Shown: piece after piece, positions 37,291 to 46,196 of the stretch
Layout: every line of letters starts with the position of its first letter
Numbering within the stretch: position 1 is the stretch's first letter
NCBI GenBank assembly: GCA_022826245.1
Contig: JAJDVG010000058.1
Location: forward strand, 1-64,000
Reading direction: 5' to 3'
From: Gammaproteobacteria bacterium
GTDB taxonomy: Bacteria > Pseudomonadota > Gammaproteobacteria > Steroidobacterales > Rariloculaceae
Length of the DNA stretch: 64,000 bases
Notes under the pieces: generated by a model
Database searches by the model: none
What the model saw: the letters and a program-made list of their open reading frames with translations, nothing else
What the model was told of the DNA's origin: nothing
Made by a program: the position numbers and the translations under genes

Positions 37291-40200
37291 CTAGCTGCTC
37301 TGAGCGAGTGCGTCTTCGCGGGAGCGCCGGCTGCCCTTCCCGAACCGATCGCCCAGCACGAGCAGGCAGGGCGTGAGCAGGAGCGTGAGCACGGTCGCGA
37401 ACGCGAGCCCGCCGGCAACAGCAGTCGCAAGTTGCGTCCACCACTGCGTCGAGGGTCCGCCGAAGTCGATGTTGCGGCCGAGCAGGTCGACGTTCATGCC
37501 GAGCACCATCGGGCTCAGGCCGAGGATCGTCGTTACCGTGGTCAGGAGCACCGGTCTCAGGCGTTGGGCACAGGCCAGAAGCGCCGCCTCCACGGCCGTC
37601 GGAACCGTTGGGCGCATCGCGTTGTAGGTGTCGATCAGCACGATGTTGTTGTTGACGACGATGCCCGCGAGCGCGATGACCCCGATGCCGCTCATGACGA
37701 CCCCGAAGGGCTGATCGGTGACGAGCAACGCGAGCAATACGCCCACGGTCGAAAAGAGGACGGCGGAAAGGATCAGGAGCGCCTGGTAGAAGCTGTTGAA
37801 CTGCGTGACGAGGATGATTGCCATGAGAAACAGCGCGATCGCGAATGCCCGCGTGAGGAATTCTTCGGCCTGACGCTGTTCCTCGTCTTCGCCCTTGAAC
37901 GCGACGTTGACCGAGGGGTCGAGCGGATTCTGGACGAGCCACTGCCCGATCTCGCCGATCTTGTCGTCGGCCAGGATGTCGTCCGGGACGTCCGCATTGA
38001 TCGACATGACCCTGACGCCGTCGGTTCGCTGCAGGTTGCCGACCCTCGGGGCGGCCACTCTCTGGACGAAGTTGCCGACCGGCACGGCGCCCGTCGCCGA
38101 CATCACGCGCAGCCGGTCGAGCTGGCTCAGCGTGCGGTCGTCGTCGGGGAACCTTACCCGGATATCGACCTCGTCGTCGGCGTCGTTCGGCCGGTAATCG
38201 CCGATCAGGATGCCGTTCGTGACGAGCTGGATCGAACTGCCCACGGTTGCGATGTTGGCGCCGAAACGGGCCGCCTGTTCGCGGTCGACATTCATCGTCC
38301 AGTCGATGCCGGGCACGGGCCGGGTGTCGGTGATGTCGATGATGTCGCCGATCTCGTCGAGCCCGGCGCGCAGCGTCGCCACCGCGTTGCCCAGCAGCTC
38401 GGGCCGCTGCGACGACAACTCGAGGACGATCGGCTTGCCCTGGATGGGCCCGGCTTCGTCCGCCTGGGGCTCCACGACGATGCCGGCGATGTCCGCCGTG
38501 CGGGCACGGATCTCGGTGAAGAGTTCCTCCGCGGGCCGGCGCAGCCACCAGTCGATGAAATCGACCTGTATGCGGCCGATGATGTCTTCGGCGATGTCGT
38601 TGCCGAGCTGTATGCCACTGCGCGCGTAGGCGGATTCGAATTCCGGCATGTCGAGAATGCGTGCCTCGACGGACCGAACGAGCTGGTCGCGTTCGTCCAC
38701 CGAAAGATCGCCGCGCGCGTGGATGTTCAGCATCGCAATCTCGGGCTCGATTTCGGGGAAGAACTCGAAACCGCGGCCGAGCCCGGCATAGGCGCCGATG
38801 GAGCCGGCAAGCAGGGCGATGGCGATGGCGAGCACCTTCGCCGGGTGCGCCAGGGCCGTGCGCAGCAAGGACACGTAGGCGACCGTTGCGCCCCGCGCAT
38901 GCGGCAGGATTTCCTGGGCCGTCTCGAACACCGCGGAATCGGGTCGGTGCCGTGCCGTCCCGGAGGCGTGTTCATGCCGTCTGGCGATTACGGAACCGAC
39001 GGTCGGCACGAACAGCAAGGCCATCGCGAGCGAGGCCGTGAGTGTTGCGAGTAGCGTGATCGGCATGTATTTCATGAACTCGCCGACCATGCCCGGCCAG
39101 AACAGCAGCGGCAGGAAGGCCGCGAGCGTCGTCGCCGTGGAAGCCGTGATCGGCCAGGCCATGCGTTTGGCCGCCCGCATGTACGCTTCGGTTGGGCCGA
39201 GGCCCCGGTCAAGATTGCGCGCGGCAAGCTCGACCACCACGATCGCGCCGTCCACGAGCAGGCCGATCGCCATGATCAGCGCGAACAGCACGACGATGTT
39301 CATGCTGTAACCGAGCGCATAGATCGCCAGGATGCCGGTCAGGAACGCGCCCGGGATGGAAATCCCCACGAGGCTCGCCGAACGCACGCCGAGCGCGCCG
39401 AGAATGACGATCATGACGAGCAGGATGGCGAGCGCGACGTTGTTGGCGAGGTCGCTGAGCATGATGCGGACTTGCGTGGACCTGTCCTGAGTGAAGGTCA
39501 CCTGGATGTTTTCCGGCCACTCGGCCTGAGCGGCCAGTACCGTATCCCGGACCTGGTCGACGACCTCGATCATGTTGGTGCCGAGCCGCTTGGTGACCTC
39601 GAGCGCAACCGCACGCTCGCCGTCGATGCGTGCATAGCCCGTGGGGTCCTTGAAAGTCCGCCTGACCGTCGCGACGTCCGCGAACGTCACGGTGCCGAGA
39701 CCGTCGGTCTTGATCGGCAGCGAGAACATGTCCTCGAGGCCTTCGAAAACGCCCGGGACCTTGACCGAAAACCTGCCTTGCCCGGTGTCCAGCGCGCCCG
39801 CGGCGACGAGCCGGTTGCTCTGCTGAACGACGTTGTAGATGTCCTCGTAGCTCAGGTTGTAGCTTTCGACGGCGACAGGGTCGACGATGATTTCGACGAG
39901 TTCCTCCCGGTCGCCGCCGATGTCCGCCTGCAGCACCCCGGGGAGGCCTTCGAGCGTGTCGCGGAGGTTGCGTGCGAGCGTGACGAGCGTTCGCTCCGGA
40001 ACGTCGCCGTGCAGCATGACCACCAGCACGGGGAAGAGCGCGATGTTGATCTCCCGAATGATCGGCTCTTCGGAGTCCGTCGGGAGTTCGGCCTTGGCGA
40101 GATCGACCTTCTCGCGGACATCGCCGAGCGCCAGCTCCGGGTCGAAACCTGCTTCGAATTCGAGGATCAGCACGCCGCTGCCTTCGGCAGCCGTCGCGCG

Positions 40201-40443
40201 CATCTCCTTGAGGCCCTCGATCGTGCGCAGCTCCTGCTCCATCGGCCGGATCAGCAGGCGCTCCGCATCTTCCGGGGAAATCCCTTCGTGAATGATGTTG
40301 ACGTACAGGAGCGGGATCGGGATGTCGGGCTCCGCTTCCTTCGGGATCGAGATGTAGCTTGCGATGCCCGTGACAATCAGCACGGCCAGCACGAGCAGGG
40401 TAGGGCGCGGCCGGGTGACGACGGCGCTGATCAGCGCGTTCAT
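37291..40443 (-). CDS. RND efflux transporter permease (HAE1 type)
   Basis: 1050-residue inner-membrane pump with the RND layout: one N-terminal helix (TLLVLAVLIVTGIASYISI), a large periplasmic loop, helices 2-6, a second loop, and the last helices. The helix-4 charge relay is reduced to GLLVDGAIVVVELAARN, with one Asp where AcrB has two; many HAE1-like pumps tolerate this. It overlaps the adaptor gene by four bases (ATGA). Substrates may be drugs, lipids or hydrophobic compounds. No outer-membrane factor gene adjoins, so a shared TolC would be needed. Confidence 0.92.
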   Translation of the reverse strand: MNALISAVVTRPRPTLLVLAVLIVTGIASYISIPKEAEPDIPIPLLYVNIIHEGISPEDAERLLIRPMEQELRTIEGLKEMRATAAEGSGVLILEFEAGFDPELALGDVREKVDLAKAELPTDSEEPIIREINIALFPVLVVMLHGDVPERTLVTLARNLRDTLEGLPGVLQADIGGDREELVEIIVDPVAVESYNLSYEDIYNVVQQSNRLVAAGALDTGQGRFSVKVPGVFEGLEDMFSLPIKTDGLGTVTFADVATVRRTFKDPTGYARIDGERAVALEVTKRLGTNMIEVVDQVRDTVLAAQAEWPENIQVTFTQDRSTQVRIMLSDLANNVALAILLVMIVILGALGVRSASLVGISIPGAFLTGILAIYALGYSMNIVVLFALIMAIGLLVDGAIVVVELAARNLDRGLGPTEAYMRAAKRMAWPITASTATTLAAFLPLLFWPGMVGEFMKYMPITLLATLTASLAMALLFVPTVGSVIARRHEHASGTARHRPDSAVFETAQEILPHARGATVAYVSLLRTALAHPAKVLAIAIALLAGSIGAYAGLGRGFEFFPEIEPEIAMLNIHARGDLSVDERDQLVRSVEARILDMPEFESAYARSGIQLGNDIAEDIIGRIQVDFIDWWLRRPAEELFTEIRARTADIAGIVVEPQADEAGPIQGKPIVLELSSQRPELLGNAVATLRAGLDEIGDIIDITDTRPVPGIDWTMNVDREQAARFGANIATVGSSIQLVTNGILIGDYRPNDADDEVDIRVRFPDDDRTLSQLDRLRVMSATGAVPVGNFVQRVAAPRVGNLQRTDGVRVMSINADVPDDILADDKIGEIGQWLVQNPLDPSVNVAFKGEDEEQRQAEEFLTRAFAIALFLMAIILVTQFNSFYQALLILSAVLFSTVGVLLALLVTDQPFGVVMSGIGVIALAGIVVNNNIVLIDTYNAMRPTVPTAVEAALLACAQRLRPVLLTTVTTILGLSPMVLGMNVDLLGRNIDFGGPSTQWWTQLATAVAGGLAFATVLTLLLTPCLLVLGDRFGKGSRRSREDALAQSS

Positions 40444-41591
40444 AGCCGCGCGGGGAGTTCGTTGCCTGGCTGCTTGGATTCTGAAAGTTCGCCGCGGCCG
40501 CCTTGCGCGGTCGGGTCGGGAACGGGCGCGACGAGCTGTCCGTCGGTCACAAAGCCCTGGCCGATGGTGATCAGGCTGACTTCGTCGGGCAGGCCCGTGA
40601 CGCCGACGCCGTCAGTTGTGGAGCTCACGATCTCCACGGGATGGAAACGCACCTGGTCAAAGTCGTCGACCGCCTTGACGCCGATGTTGCCGGCGTCGTC
40701 GAGCGTCAACAGGGCGGCGGTCAGGAAGTGCGCCGTGATCTCGTCGGCGGCCAGATACATCTCGGCGGTCATTCCCGCCCTGAACTCGCCGGCGGGGTTC
40801 GGAACCGCGAGTTCGACGCGGAACGTTCGCGTACTCGCCGCCGCAACCGGGGCGAGGTAACGGATCGTGCCCTCGACGGTCTGTGCGCTGACCAGGCGCG
40901 CGGTCCCTGCGTTGCCTACGCTGATCGAGGCGACGTTACGTTCGTTGACTTCACCGACGATCAGCAACGGATCGGTGTCGACGACTCGGGCGACGATGTC
41001 GCCGGATCGGACATAGTCGCCGAGTTCGACCTCCCGCTCGTCGAGAACGCCGTCAAACGGCGCCCTGATTCGCGTGTGGCGCAGGTCGACGAGATTCTGT
41101 TCGAGAGCCGCTCGCGCGGCGACGAGATTGGCCCGGGCCTCCGCGATCTGGACATCCGAGACGAGTTGCCGTTCCTCGAGGTCCAGGGCGGCTTCGTACT
41201 GCAGTTCGCGTTGCGCGATCAGCGCTTCTGCCTCGGCGATGCGCGCTTCAAGATCGCGCATATCGAGGCTCACGATGAGTTGGCTCTGCCCGATCCGGCT
41301 GCCGCGCTCGGCGCCGAGTTCGACAACGCGGCCATCCATTTCCGCCCGCAGCTCGACGACCCTGTTCGGTTCGGTGTTGGCGCTCACGACGATCTCGCGC
41401 GTGATCGTGCGAGCGCTGGACGGTCGCACGGACACGGCAATCGGCGCGGACGGTGCGCCCGGAGCGTTGGTCGTGCGTTCGGATGCAGGAGCCGGATCGC
41501 GGCCGATATAGCCGCTCGCCATCCAAACGACAAAAGCGGCCGCCACACCGACGGCTATCGCGACCGAGCTGATTGTCGTGACTCGTTTCAT
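40440..41591 (-). CDS. RND periplasmic adaptor (HlyD/MFP family)
   Basis: 383 residues: an N-terminal membrane anchor (SSVAIAVGVAAAFVVWMASG), a lipoyl-type half (VVELGAERGSRIGQSQLIVS), a coiled-coil hairpin (ARIAEAEALIAQRELQYEAA), the second lipoyl half (IRAPFDGVLDEREVELGDYV) and a beta-barrel domain. This is the membrane fusion partner that links the RND permease of the next gene to an outer-membrane channel. Confidence 0.92.
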   Translation of the reverse strand: MKRVTTISSVAIAVGVAAAFVVWMASGYIGRDPAPASERTTNAPGAPSAPIAVSVRPSSARTITREIVVSANTEPNRVVELRAEMDGRVVELGAERGSRIGQSQLIVSLDMRDLEARIAEAEALIAQRELQYEAALDLEERQLVSDVQIAEARANLVAARAALEQNLVDLRHTRIRAPFDGVLDEREVELGDYVRSGDIVARVVDTDPLLIVGEVNERNVASISVGNAGTARLVSAQTVEGTIRYLAPVAAASTRTFRVELAVPNPAGEFRAGMTAEMYLAADEITAHFLTAALLTLDDAGNIGVKAVDDFDQVRFHPVEIVSSTTDGVGVTGLPDEVSLITIGQGFVTDGQLVAPVPDPTAQGGRGELSESKQPGNELPARL

Positions 41592-41862
41592 TCGCTCAAG
41601 CTGCGATCGTGCGGTCCGTCGGCCCTGCGGGCAAGCACGGCCCGTGCTTGCGGCAGGTCAGATGTTCTGACAACGCCAGGCGGGCAATGTTTCGCCCGAT
41701 GTCAGGGTGAATTCCGTGGAAAAGTGCGCGAGGGAACCAGTGAGCGTATCGCAGGCGCGCCATTATACACGCGGCAGGGAGGGCTGGTCCGCGCTCGCCA
41801 CGCGGCGAACGCGACTGTTTCGGTGCGTACGTACCACGTAGCAGCCGCACTCGACTCCGTTC

Positions 41863-43392
41863 TCATTTGTGCGTCGGCATCGTGAATTCGGGGCCCTTGC
41901 TCGCTGCGTCGGGCCAGCGCTGCATTACGGATTTGTAGCGCGTGTAGAACCGCACGCCTTCCTCGCCGTAGATGTGGTGAGCGCCGAACAGGCTGCGTTT
42001 CCAGCCGCCGAAGGAGTGAAACGCCATCGGCACTGGAATCGCGACGTTGATCCCGACCATGCCGGCTTCGATCCGCCGGGCGAACTCCCGAGCGACGCCG
42101 CCGTCGCGTGTGAAGCAGGCGACGCCGTTGCCGAGTTCGTGCCCGTTGACGAGGTCGACGGCGTCTGCGAACGAATCGACGCGCACGACGGAGAGCACCG
42201 GCCCGAAGATTTCCTCGCGGTAGATGCGCATGCCGGCCGTGACGCGGTCGAACAGGGACGGGCCGAGATAGAAGCCGCTGTCGTGTCCGGACGACTCGTG
42301 CTCGCGTCCGTCGATGACGAGTTCGGCGCCCGCATCGATGCCGTCGTCGATATAGCCGAGCACCCGCTCGCGGTGCTCGGCGGTGATGAGCGGACCGATG
42401 TCCGTGCCGAGAGCGCTACCGTCGCCGACCACAAGCGCCGGGATGCGCTGCTTGAGCTTTTCGACGAGCGGGCCCGCGGTCGCGCCGACGGCGACCGCGA
42501 CGGAGATCGCCATGCACCGCTCGCCGGCGGACCCGTAACCCGCGCCGACCAGCGCATCGGCCGCCTGGTCGAGGTCCGCGTCGGGCATCACGACCAAGTG
42601 GTTCTTGGCGCCGCCGAGCGCCTGCACGCGCTTGCCGTTTTCCGTTCCCCGGCGATGGATGTACTCCGCGATCGGTGTGGAGCCGACGAAGCTGACGGCC
42701 GCGATATCGGGATGGTCAAGCAGCGCGTCGACGGCTTCCCGGTCCCCCTGCACGACATTGAACACGCCGTCCGGCAGCCCGGCCTCGGCCAACAGCTCGG
42801 CGATCCTGACCGACGCCCCCGGATCGCGCTCGCTCGGCTTGAGCACGAACGTGTTCCCGCAGGCGATCGCCAACGGGAACATCCACATCGGCACCATGGC
42901 GGGAAAGTTGAACGGCGTGACGCCGGCGCAGACCCCAAGCGGCTGCCGCAGCGAGAAATTGTCGATGCCGCCGCCGATGTTGTCGGAGTGCTGGCCCTTG
43001 AGCAGTTGCGGCACGCCGCAGGCGAACTCGACGACCTCGATGCCGCGCGTGAGCTCGCCCCGGGCGTCGTCGAGCGTCTTGCCGTGCTCGCGCGTGATGA
43101 TCGCCGCGAGTTCGTCGCGGTGTTCGTCGAGCAGTTGCTTGAACGCGAACAGGATGCGGGCGCGGTTGAGGGGTGGGGATTCGCTCCAGGCGGGGAAGGC
43201 GGCTTTCGCTGCCTTTACGGCGCGGTCGACATCGGCGGGTGTTGCGAGTGCGACGCGGGCTGTGATCTGGCCGATGGCGGGGTCGTAGACGGGCAGCGTA
43301 CGAGACGCCGTGGTATCAAGCCTGCCGCCAATGACATGGCCGATGACACCTGCGGAGCTCAGGTCGGGATCGCGTCTTGGTACGCTGCTCAT
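41863..43392 (-). CDS. mmsA: Methylmalonate-semialdehyde dehydrogenase (CoA-acylating)
   Basis: 509-residue aldehyde dehydrogenase. It has the [20 protein letters not shown] block, typical of MmsA, the NAD-binding [16 protein letters not shown], and the catalytic Cys in [14 protein letters not shown]. MmsA converts methylmalonate or malonate semialdehyde to propionyl- or acetyl-CoA in valine, inositol and thymine breakdown. Length matches the family. It stands alone here, without the usual mmsB or enoyl-CoA hydratase genes. Cytoplasmic. Confidence 0.93.
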   Translation of the reverse strand: MSSVPRRDPDLSSAGVIGHVIGGRLDTTASRTLPVYDPAIGQITARVALATPADVDRAVKAAKAAFPAWSESPPLNRARILFAFKQLLDEHRDELAAIITREHGKTLDDARGELTRGIEVVEFACGVPQLLKGQHSDNIGGGIDNFSLRQPLGVCAGVTPFNFPAMVPMWMFPLAIACGNTFVLKPSERDPGASVRIAELLAEAGLPDGVFNVVQGDREAVDALLDHPDIAAVSFVGSTPIAEYIHRRGTENGKRVQALGGAKNHLVVMPDADLDQAADALVGAGYGSAGERCMAISVAVAVGATAGPLVEKLKQRIPALVVGDGSALGTDIGPLITAEHRERVLGYIDDGIDAGAELVIDGREHESSGHDSGFYLGPSLFDRVTAGMRIYREEIFGPVLSVVRVDSFADAVDLVNGHELGNGVACFTRDGGVAREFARRIEAGMVGINVAIPVPMAFHSFGGWKRSLFGAHHIYGEEGVRFYTRYKSVMQRWPDAASKGPEFTMPTHK

Positions 43393-43584
43393 GGCGAATC
43401 ATTGTAACGGCAGTGCAACGCGGTGTTCTGTCATGATCTGCTGGCGGTAATATCCAACGCGGACTTGACCCTGCAGATCGCATGGTTCACGCGAACCGGA
43501 AGCAAATTTCGCCAATTTTCGGTGAGACTGCTCAATCGGCTGATTTGAGGATGCAGAGCCGAAATCGCTGTAACGTCTTGACCG

Positions 43585-43606
43585 GAAGGGATGTTTTTCC
43601 TTCCAA
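43585..43606. promoter_or_regulatory. Inverted repeat upstream of sigma-54 promoter
   Basis: GGAAGG and CCTTCC, separated by 8-9 bases, end just before the -24 box of the sigma-54 promoter. Enhancer-binding proteins often use such repeats, though usually 80-150 bases further upstream, so this could instead be a repressor site. Confidence 0.35.
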
Positions 43607-43613
43607 GCGGAAT

Positions 43614-43628
43614 TGGCACGGAGTTTGC
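43614..43628 (+). promoter_or_regulatory. Sigma-54 promoter of the DUF4097 gene
   Basis: TGGCACGGAGTTTGC fits the sigma-54 consensus TGGCAC-N5-TTGC exactly, with the invariant GG and GC pairs at the right spacing. It lies 38 bases before the ATG at 43667, in the right direction. Transcription should start near 43640 and need an activator ATPase, which is not encoded nearby. Confidence 0.78.
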
Positions 43629-43666
43629 GAGGACAAGGCGACCAGCCACTGCTAAAGGAGCGTCAG

Positions 43667-44677
43667 ATGAACCATGCAAGATCGATCACAAGAGCTGCGA
43701 ACCGCGCACTGCCAGCGACGCTGCTCGTGCTTGCGATTGCGATTCCGGGCGGCGCCGTGTTCGGTCAGGATGTGGAGCGCAGTTTCGCCGTGGCGGAAGG
43801 AGATCGGGTCGTGCTCATCGTCGAGCACGCAAACGTCACAGTGACTTCCTGGGATCGTGCCGAGGTCGACTTTTCCGCTGCGAGTGTCACCGGCCTCGAA
43901 TTCGAATTCAGTCAGAATGATGGTGTGGTGACCATCAGTGGTGGCGATGTCGAGCGCCGCGGTCTTTTCCTTTGGCGATCGCGAGGGCCGGTGGCTGAAA
44001 TCACGATGAACGTGCCTTACCGGCAGCACCTGAATTTGATCACAAGCGGTGGCGACATCCAGATTGACCGCCTACATGGAGATTTCACCGCGCACACGTC
44101 GGGCGGCGAGATCCAAGTTGGCGACATCGACGGTTCGGTCGATCTGGCGACTTCCGGCGGCAGGATTCGCCTGCAGCAGTCGAGCGGTCCGGTTACCGCA
44201 GCAACATCCGGCGGCTCGATCCAATTCGAGAGCGTTGCCGGAGCTGTCGAGGCGTGGACATCCGGGGGCCGCATCCGGATTGGTGAAGCGGGCGCCACGG
44301 TGTCGGCAGCGACTTCCGGTGGTTCCATCGAAGTAGGGCGAGCGGCAGGTGCGGTGCAGGCGCAAACCTCCGGCGGCTCGGTCGAAGTCAGCTTGGCCGG
44401 ACAAACGGACGCGGACAGCGAACTGCGCACCTCCGGTGGCAGCGTTACGGTCTACCTGCCCGATGGTTTCCAGGCCGATCTGTCAGCGAAGAGCTTTGGC
44501 GGGGGAGTGACGTCCGATTTCCCCGAGCTTGTCGTGGACAACTCTGCCGGCGGCGGGGAACTCGAACAGTCGTTTAATGGAGGCGGACCGGACCTGGTCC
44601 TGCGAACCTCCGGCGGTTCGATCCGAATTCGACGGCTGGAAGAACAGCCTGAAGCGCAGAGGTCCGTTGGGTTCTGA
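43667..44677 (+). CDS. DUF4097 beta-helix repeat protein, exported
   Basis: 336 residues from the ATG at 43667 (AAAGGAG site). A signal peptide (ALPATLLVLAIAIPGGAVFG) leads into a head-group region and then a run of 15-20-residue repeats, each with a TSGG turn (TSGGRIRIGEAGATVSAATS, TSGGSIEVGRAAGAVQAQTS and so on), seen about eight times. This is the DUF4097/adhesin-like beta-helix. Proteins of this family occur in envelope-stress contexts. Its sigma-54 promoter suggests induction by a specific signal. No enzymatic motif. Confidence 0.88.
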   Translation: MNHARSITRAANRALPATLLVLAIAIPGGAVFGQDVERSFAVAEGDRVVLIVEHANVTVTSWDRAEVDFSAASVTGLEFEFSQNDGVVTISGGDVERRGLFLWRSRGPVAEITMNVPYRQHLNLITSGGDIQIDRLHGDFTAHTSGGEIQVGDIDGSVDLATSGGRIRLQQSSGPVTAATSGGSIQFESVAGAVEAWTSGGRIRIGEAGATVSAATSGGSIEVGRAAGAVQAQTSGGSVEVSLAGQTDADSELRTSGGSVTVYLPDGFQADLSAKSFGGGVTSDFPELVVDNSAGGGELEQSFNGGGPDLVLRTSGGSIRIRRLEEQPEAQRSVGF

Positions 44678-44746
44678 CCTGCGAGGTCCTGTCGAGCCAA
44701 CCGTGCAGATCGACTCCCAGGTACGTCGTCTGCCTGTGCCGTACGC

Positions 44747-44823
44747 TGGTGCGGACCCCCGGATTTGAACCGGGACGCCAGAGGCTTTATACCGCCGAGG
44801 TACGCCGTTTCCGTCAGGTTCGC
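44747..44823 (-). tRNA. tRNA-Leu-like, anticodon UAA, degenerate loop
   Basis: Minus-strand cloverleaf with encoded CCA. The acceptor stem has one A-C mismatch; the T-arm is CCCGG/CCGGG with loop TTCAAAT. The anticodon loop reads TATAAAG: position 33 is A rather than U and the anticodon would be UAA. The anticodon stem has one mismatch and one G-U. The variable region is 5 nt, although Leu tRNAs normally have a long arm. Possibly non-functional. Confidence 0.6.
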
Positions 44824-44831
44824 GTTTGAAT

Positions 44832-44909
44832 TGGTGGCCCCCCCCGGAGTCGAACCGGGAAACGCCTGTTTCTAAGACAGGCAGGTATGCCAATTCCCTT
44901 CAGACGGCC
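44832..44909 (-). tRNA. tRNA-Leu-like, anticodon UAG, short variable arm
   Basis: Encoded CCA, T-arm CCCGG/CCGGG with loop TTCGACT, perfect anticodon stem CCTGT/ACAGG and loop CTTAGAA, giving UAG (reads CUA). The D-loop GAATTGGCAT looks Leu-like, but the variable region is only 5 nt (class I). The acceptor stem has one G-G mismatch. A Leu tRNA that has lost its long arm, or a tRNA of different charging. Confidence 0.72.
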
Positions 44910-44913
44910 GTGG

Positions 44914-44992
44914 TGGCGTCCCCGGCAGGACTCGAACCTGCAACCCTCGGGGTAGAAACCCGGTGCTCTGATTCCGACTGAGCTACGGAGAC
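44914..44992 (-). tRNA. tRNA-Arg(UCU)
   Basis: Encoded CCA, discriminator G, acceptor stem GTCTCCG/CGGGGAC with one G-U, D-stem GCTC/GAGC, T-arm GCAGG/CCTGC, anticodon loop TTTCTAC. Reads AGA, a rare codon in G+C-rich genomes. All invariant bases are present. Confidence 0.88.
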
Positions 44993-44993
44993 G

Positions 44994-45086
44994 TGGTGCC
45001 CCAGGCACGATTCGAACGTGCGACCGGCCGCTTATCTGGCGCTTACGGGATATAAACCCGCCGCTCTACCGCTGAGCTACTGGGGC
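44994..45086 (-). tRNA. tRNA, anticodon UAU, long variable region
   Basis: 93 nt. Perfect acceptor stem GCCCCAG/CTGGGGC, D-stem GCTC/GAGC, T-arm GCACG/CGTGC with TTCGAAT, anticodon loop TTTATAT giving UAU (Ile, AUA). The variable region is 23 nt, where tRNA-Ile has about 5; it seems to hold a partial duplication of an AAGCGGCC-like piece. The other arms look normal. Confidence 0.8.
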
Positions 45087-45090
45087 AAGG

Positions 45091-45165
45091 TGGACACGCC
45101 GCCCGGACTCGAACCGGGATATCGAGAGTTGCAGTCTCGCGTCTGACCAATTCGACCACGGCGTG
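45091..45165 (-). tRNA. tRNA-Cys(GCA)
   Basis: Encoded CCA, discriminator U as expected for Cys, perfect acceptor stem CACGCCG/CGGCGTG, T-arm CCCGG/CCGGG with TTCGAGT, anticodon stem CGAGA/TCTCG and loop CTGCAAC. A regular tRNA-Cys, 75 nt. Confidence 0.9.
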
Positions 45166-45188
45166 TGAAGGTGGCAGGACCGAACGAT

Positions 45189-45265
45189 TGGTACGGCTGA
45201 GGTGACTCGAACACCTGACCTCGACCTTCGCAGGGTCGCGCTCTGTTCCGCTGAGCTACAGCCGT
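45189..45265 (-). tRNA. tRNA-Arg(GCG)
   Basis: Encoded CCA, perfect acceptor stem ACGGCTG/CAGCCGT, D-stem GCTC/GAGC, anticodon stem CGACC/GGTCG, loop CTGCGAA, T-arm AGGTG/CACCT. The anticodon GCG would read CGC/CGU, a job nearly always done in bacteria by tRNA-Arg with inosine (ACG). The structure is complete, so the gene looks functional. Confidence 0.87.
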
Positions 45266-45269
45266 AATG

Positions 45270-45341
45270 TGGGTTGCCCGAGACGGTTCGAACCGCCGAC
45301 ATTCGCGTTGTAGGCGCGGCGCTCGTACCAGATCTAGCGCA
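45270..45341 (-). tRNA. Degenerate tRNA, Val(UAC)-like
   Basis: TGG before the T-arm marks an encoded CCA, although the final bases are irregular. The anticodon stem is CCGCG/CGCGA with loop CCTACAA, so the anticodon would be UAC but position 33 is C. The T-loop seems one base short, the acceptor stem pairs at only five of seven positions, and the D-arm is reduced. Probably a pseudo-tRNA. Confidence 0.5.
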
Positions 45342-45748
45342 CGATCCTGGTAATCACGCAGGCCCACCCGTCCCGCAGAATCCGGTACCGTGCGCGCAAC
45401 CCCGCGCGATAAAATGGTCCTTTATCGCGGCCGTCGCAAGGCCCGACAATGGTGAAACATCGAAACGCTGTTGCACGCTCGACGGTCATGCGCAAGGGCG
45501 GCGCGCATCGAACATCGCGAAGCGGCGATCGTTCGGCCAAGCGCCGTTCGGTGCGCGACGAGGCCAATCAGGCCCTCGATGATCGCGCCTCAAACGAGCA
45601 TACAGGCGACGCCAGCGATACTGCGGACGACCCGCACTCGCGGCAGCGTTAGGACCGATCCTCGCCGTAGCAGACGCTTGGCTCATGTAATGATCGATTT
45701 GACTCTGTTTGGCCAGCTGCCACACGCGCCTGCGTACATCGACCAAGC
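45342..45748. other. No gene recognised
   Basis: About 400 bases upstream of the first tRNA cluster. Short open frames exist on both strands (for example 45449-45652 on plus, very basic and low-complexity) but none has a convincing ribosome site or family match. The promoter of the tRNA cluster should lie in the right-hand part but was not identified. Confidence 0.45.
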
Positions 45749-45931
45749 CTATACGCCGACACGACCCGAACCGACGGAATTGCGAGCCACGGCCGCACCG
45801 CCGCTTACGGCGCTGACCGCGGTCGGGACCGGCAATGCGGACCGGACGGCTTCCCAGAAGCCGGCTTGCCAGAAGCAACGGGCACCTCCTCCGGAAAAGA
45901 CGACAGCGTCGAAGCCGGGTTGTTCAGGCAT
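45749..45931 (-). pseudogene. Patatin-like phospholipase fragment
   Basis: 60 codons that match the N-terminus of patatin-like proteins: FDAVVFSGGGARCFWQAGFW contains the oxyanion-loop GGGxR motif, and PTAVSAVSGGAAVA corresponds to the nucleophile elbow. The frame ends in TAG soon after, and no continuation of the hydrolase is seen downstream. I read it as the 5-prime remnant of a lost gene. Confidence 0.55.
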
Positions 45932-46139
45932 GCTCTCTTAGTGCAGCAACGGGCAGAATTCGTCTCGGTGGCAATTGTAGCGAGGTCCGAAAGACCCTGA
46001 CCCCCGGTAGGCCGTCGTCGGACATGGACGCCTTTGATCGACTGATCTGGGTTACTAAGCCGCCAAGACGCCATTCGGGCCGGACACAATTGCGGCTTTT
46101 CTGTGCTTCATTGAGTCGCGCCTAGGTTACCTCTCGATT

Positions 46140-46162
46140 GGCAATATATGTCAAAGATTGCC
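46140..46162. promoter_or_regulatory. Candidate ParD operator
   Basis: Inverted repeat GGCAAT / ATTGCC with an 11-base spacer, in an A+T-rich stretch 35 bases upstream of the parD start. Fits an autoregulatory site for the ribbon-helix-helix antitoxin. Confidence 0.5.
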
Positions 46163-46196
46163 ATACTACATATCTGAAAACTGACGGAAGCATGCC

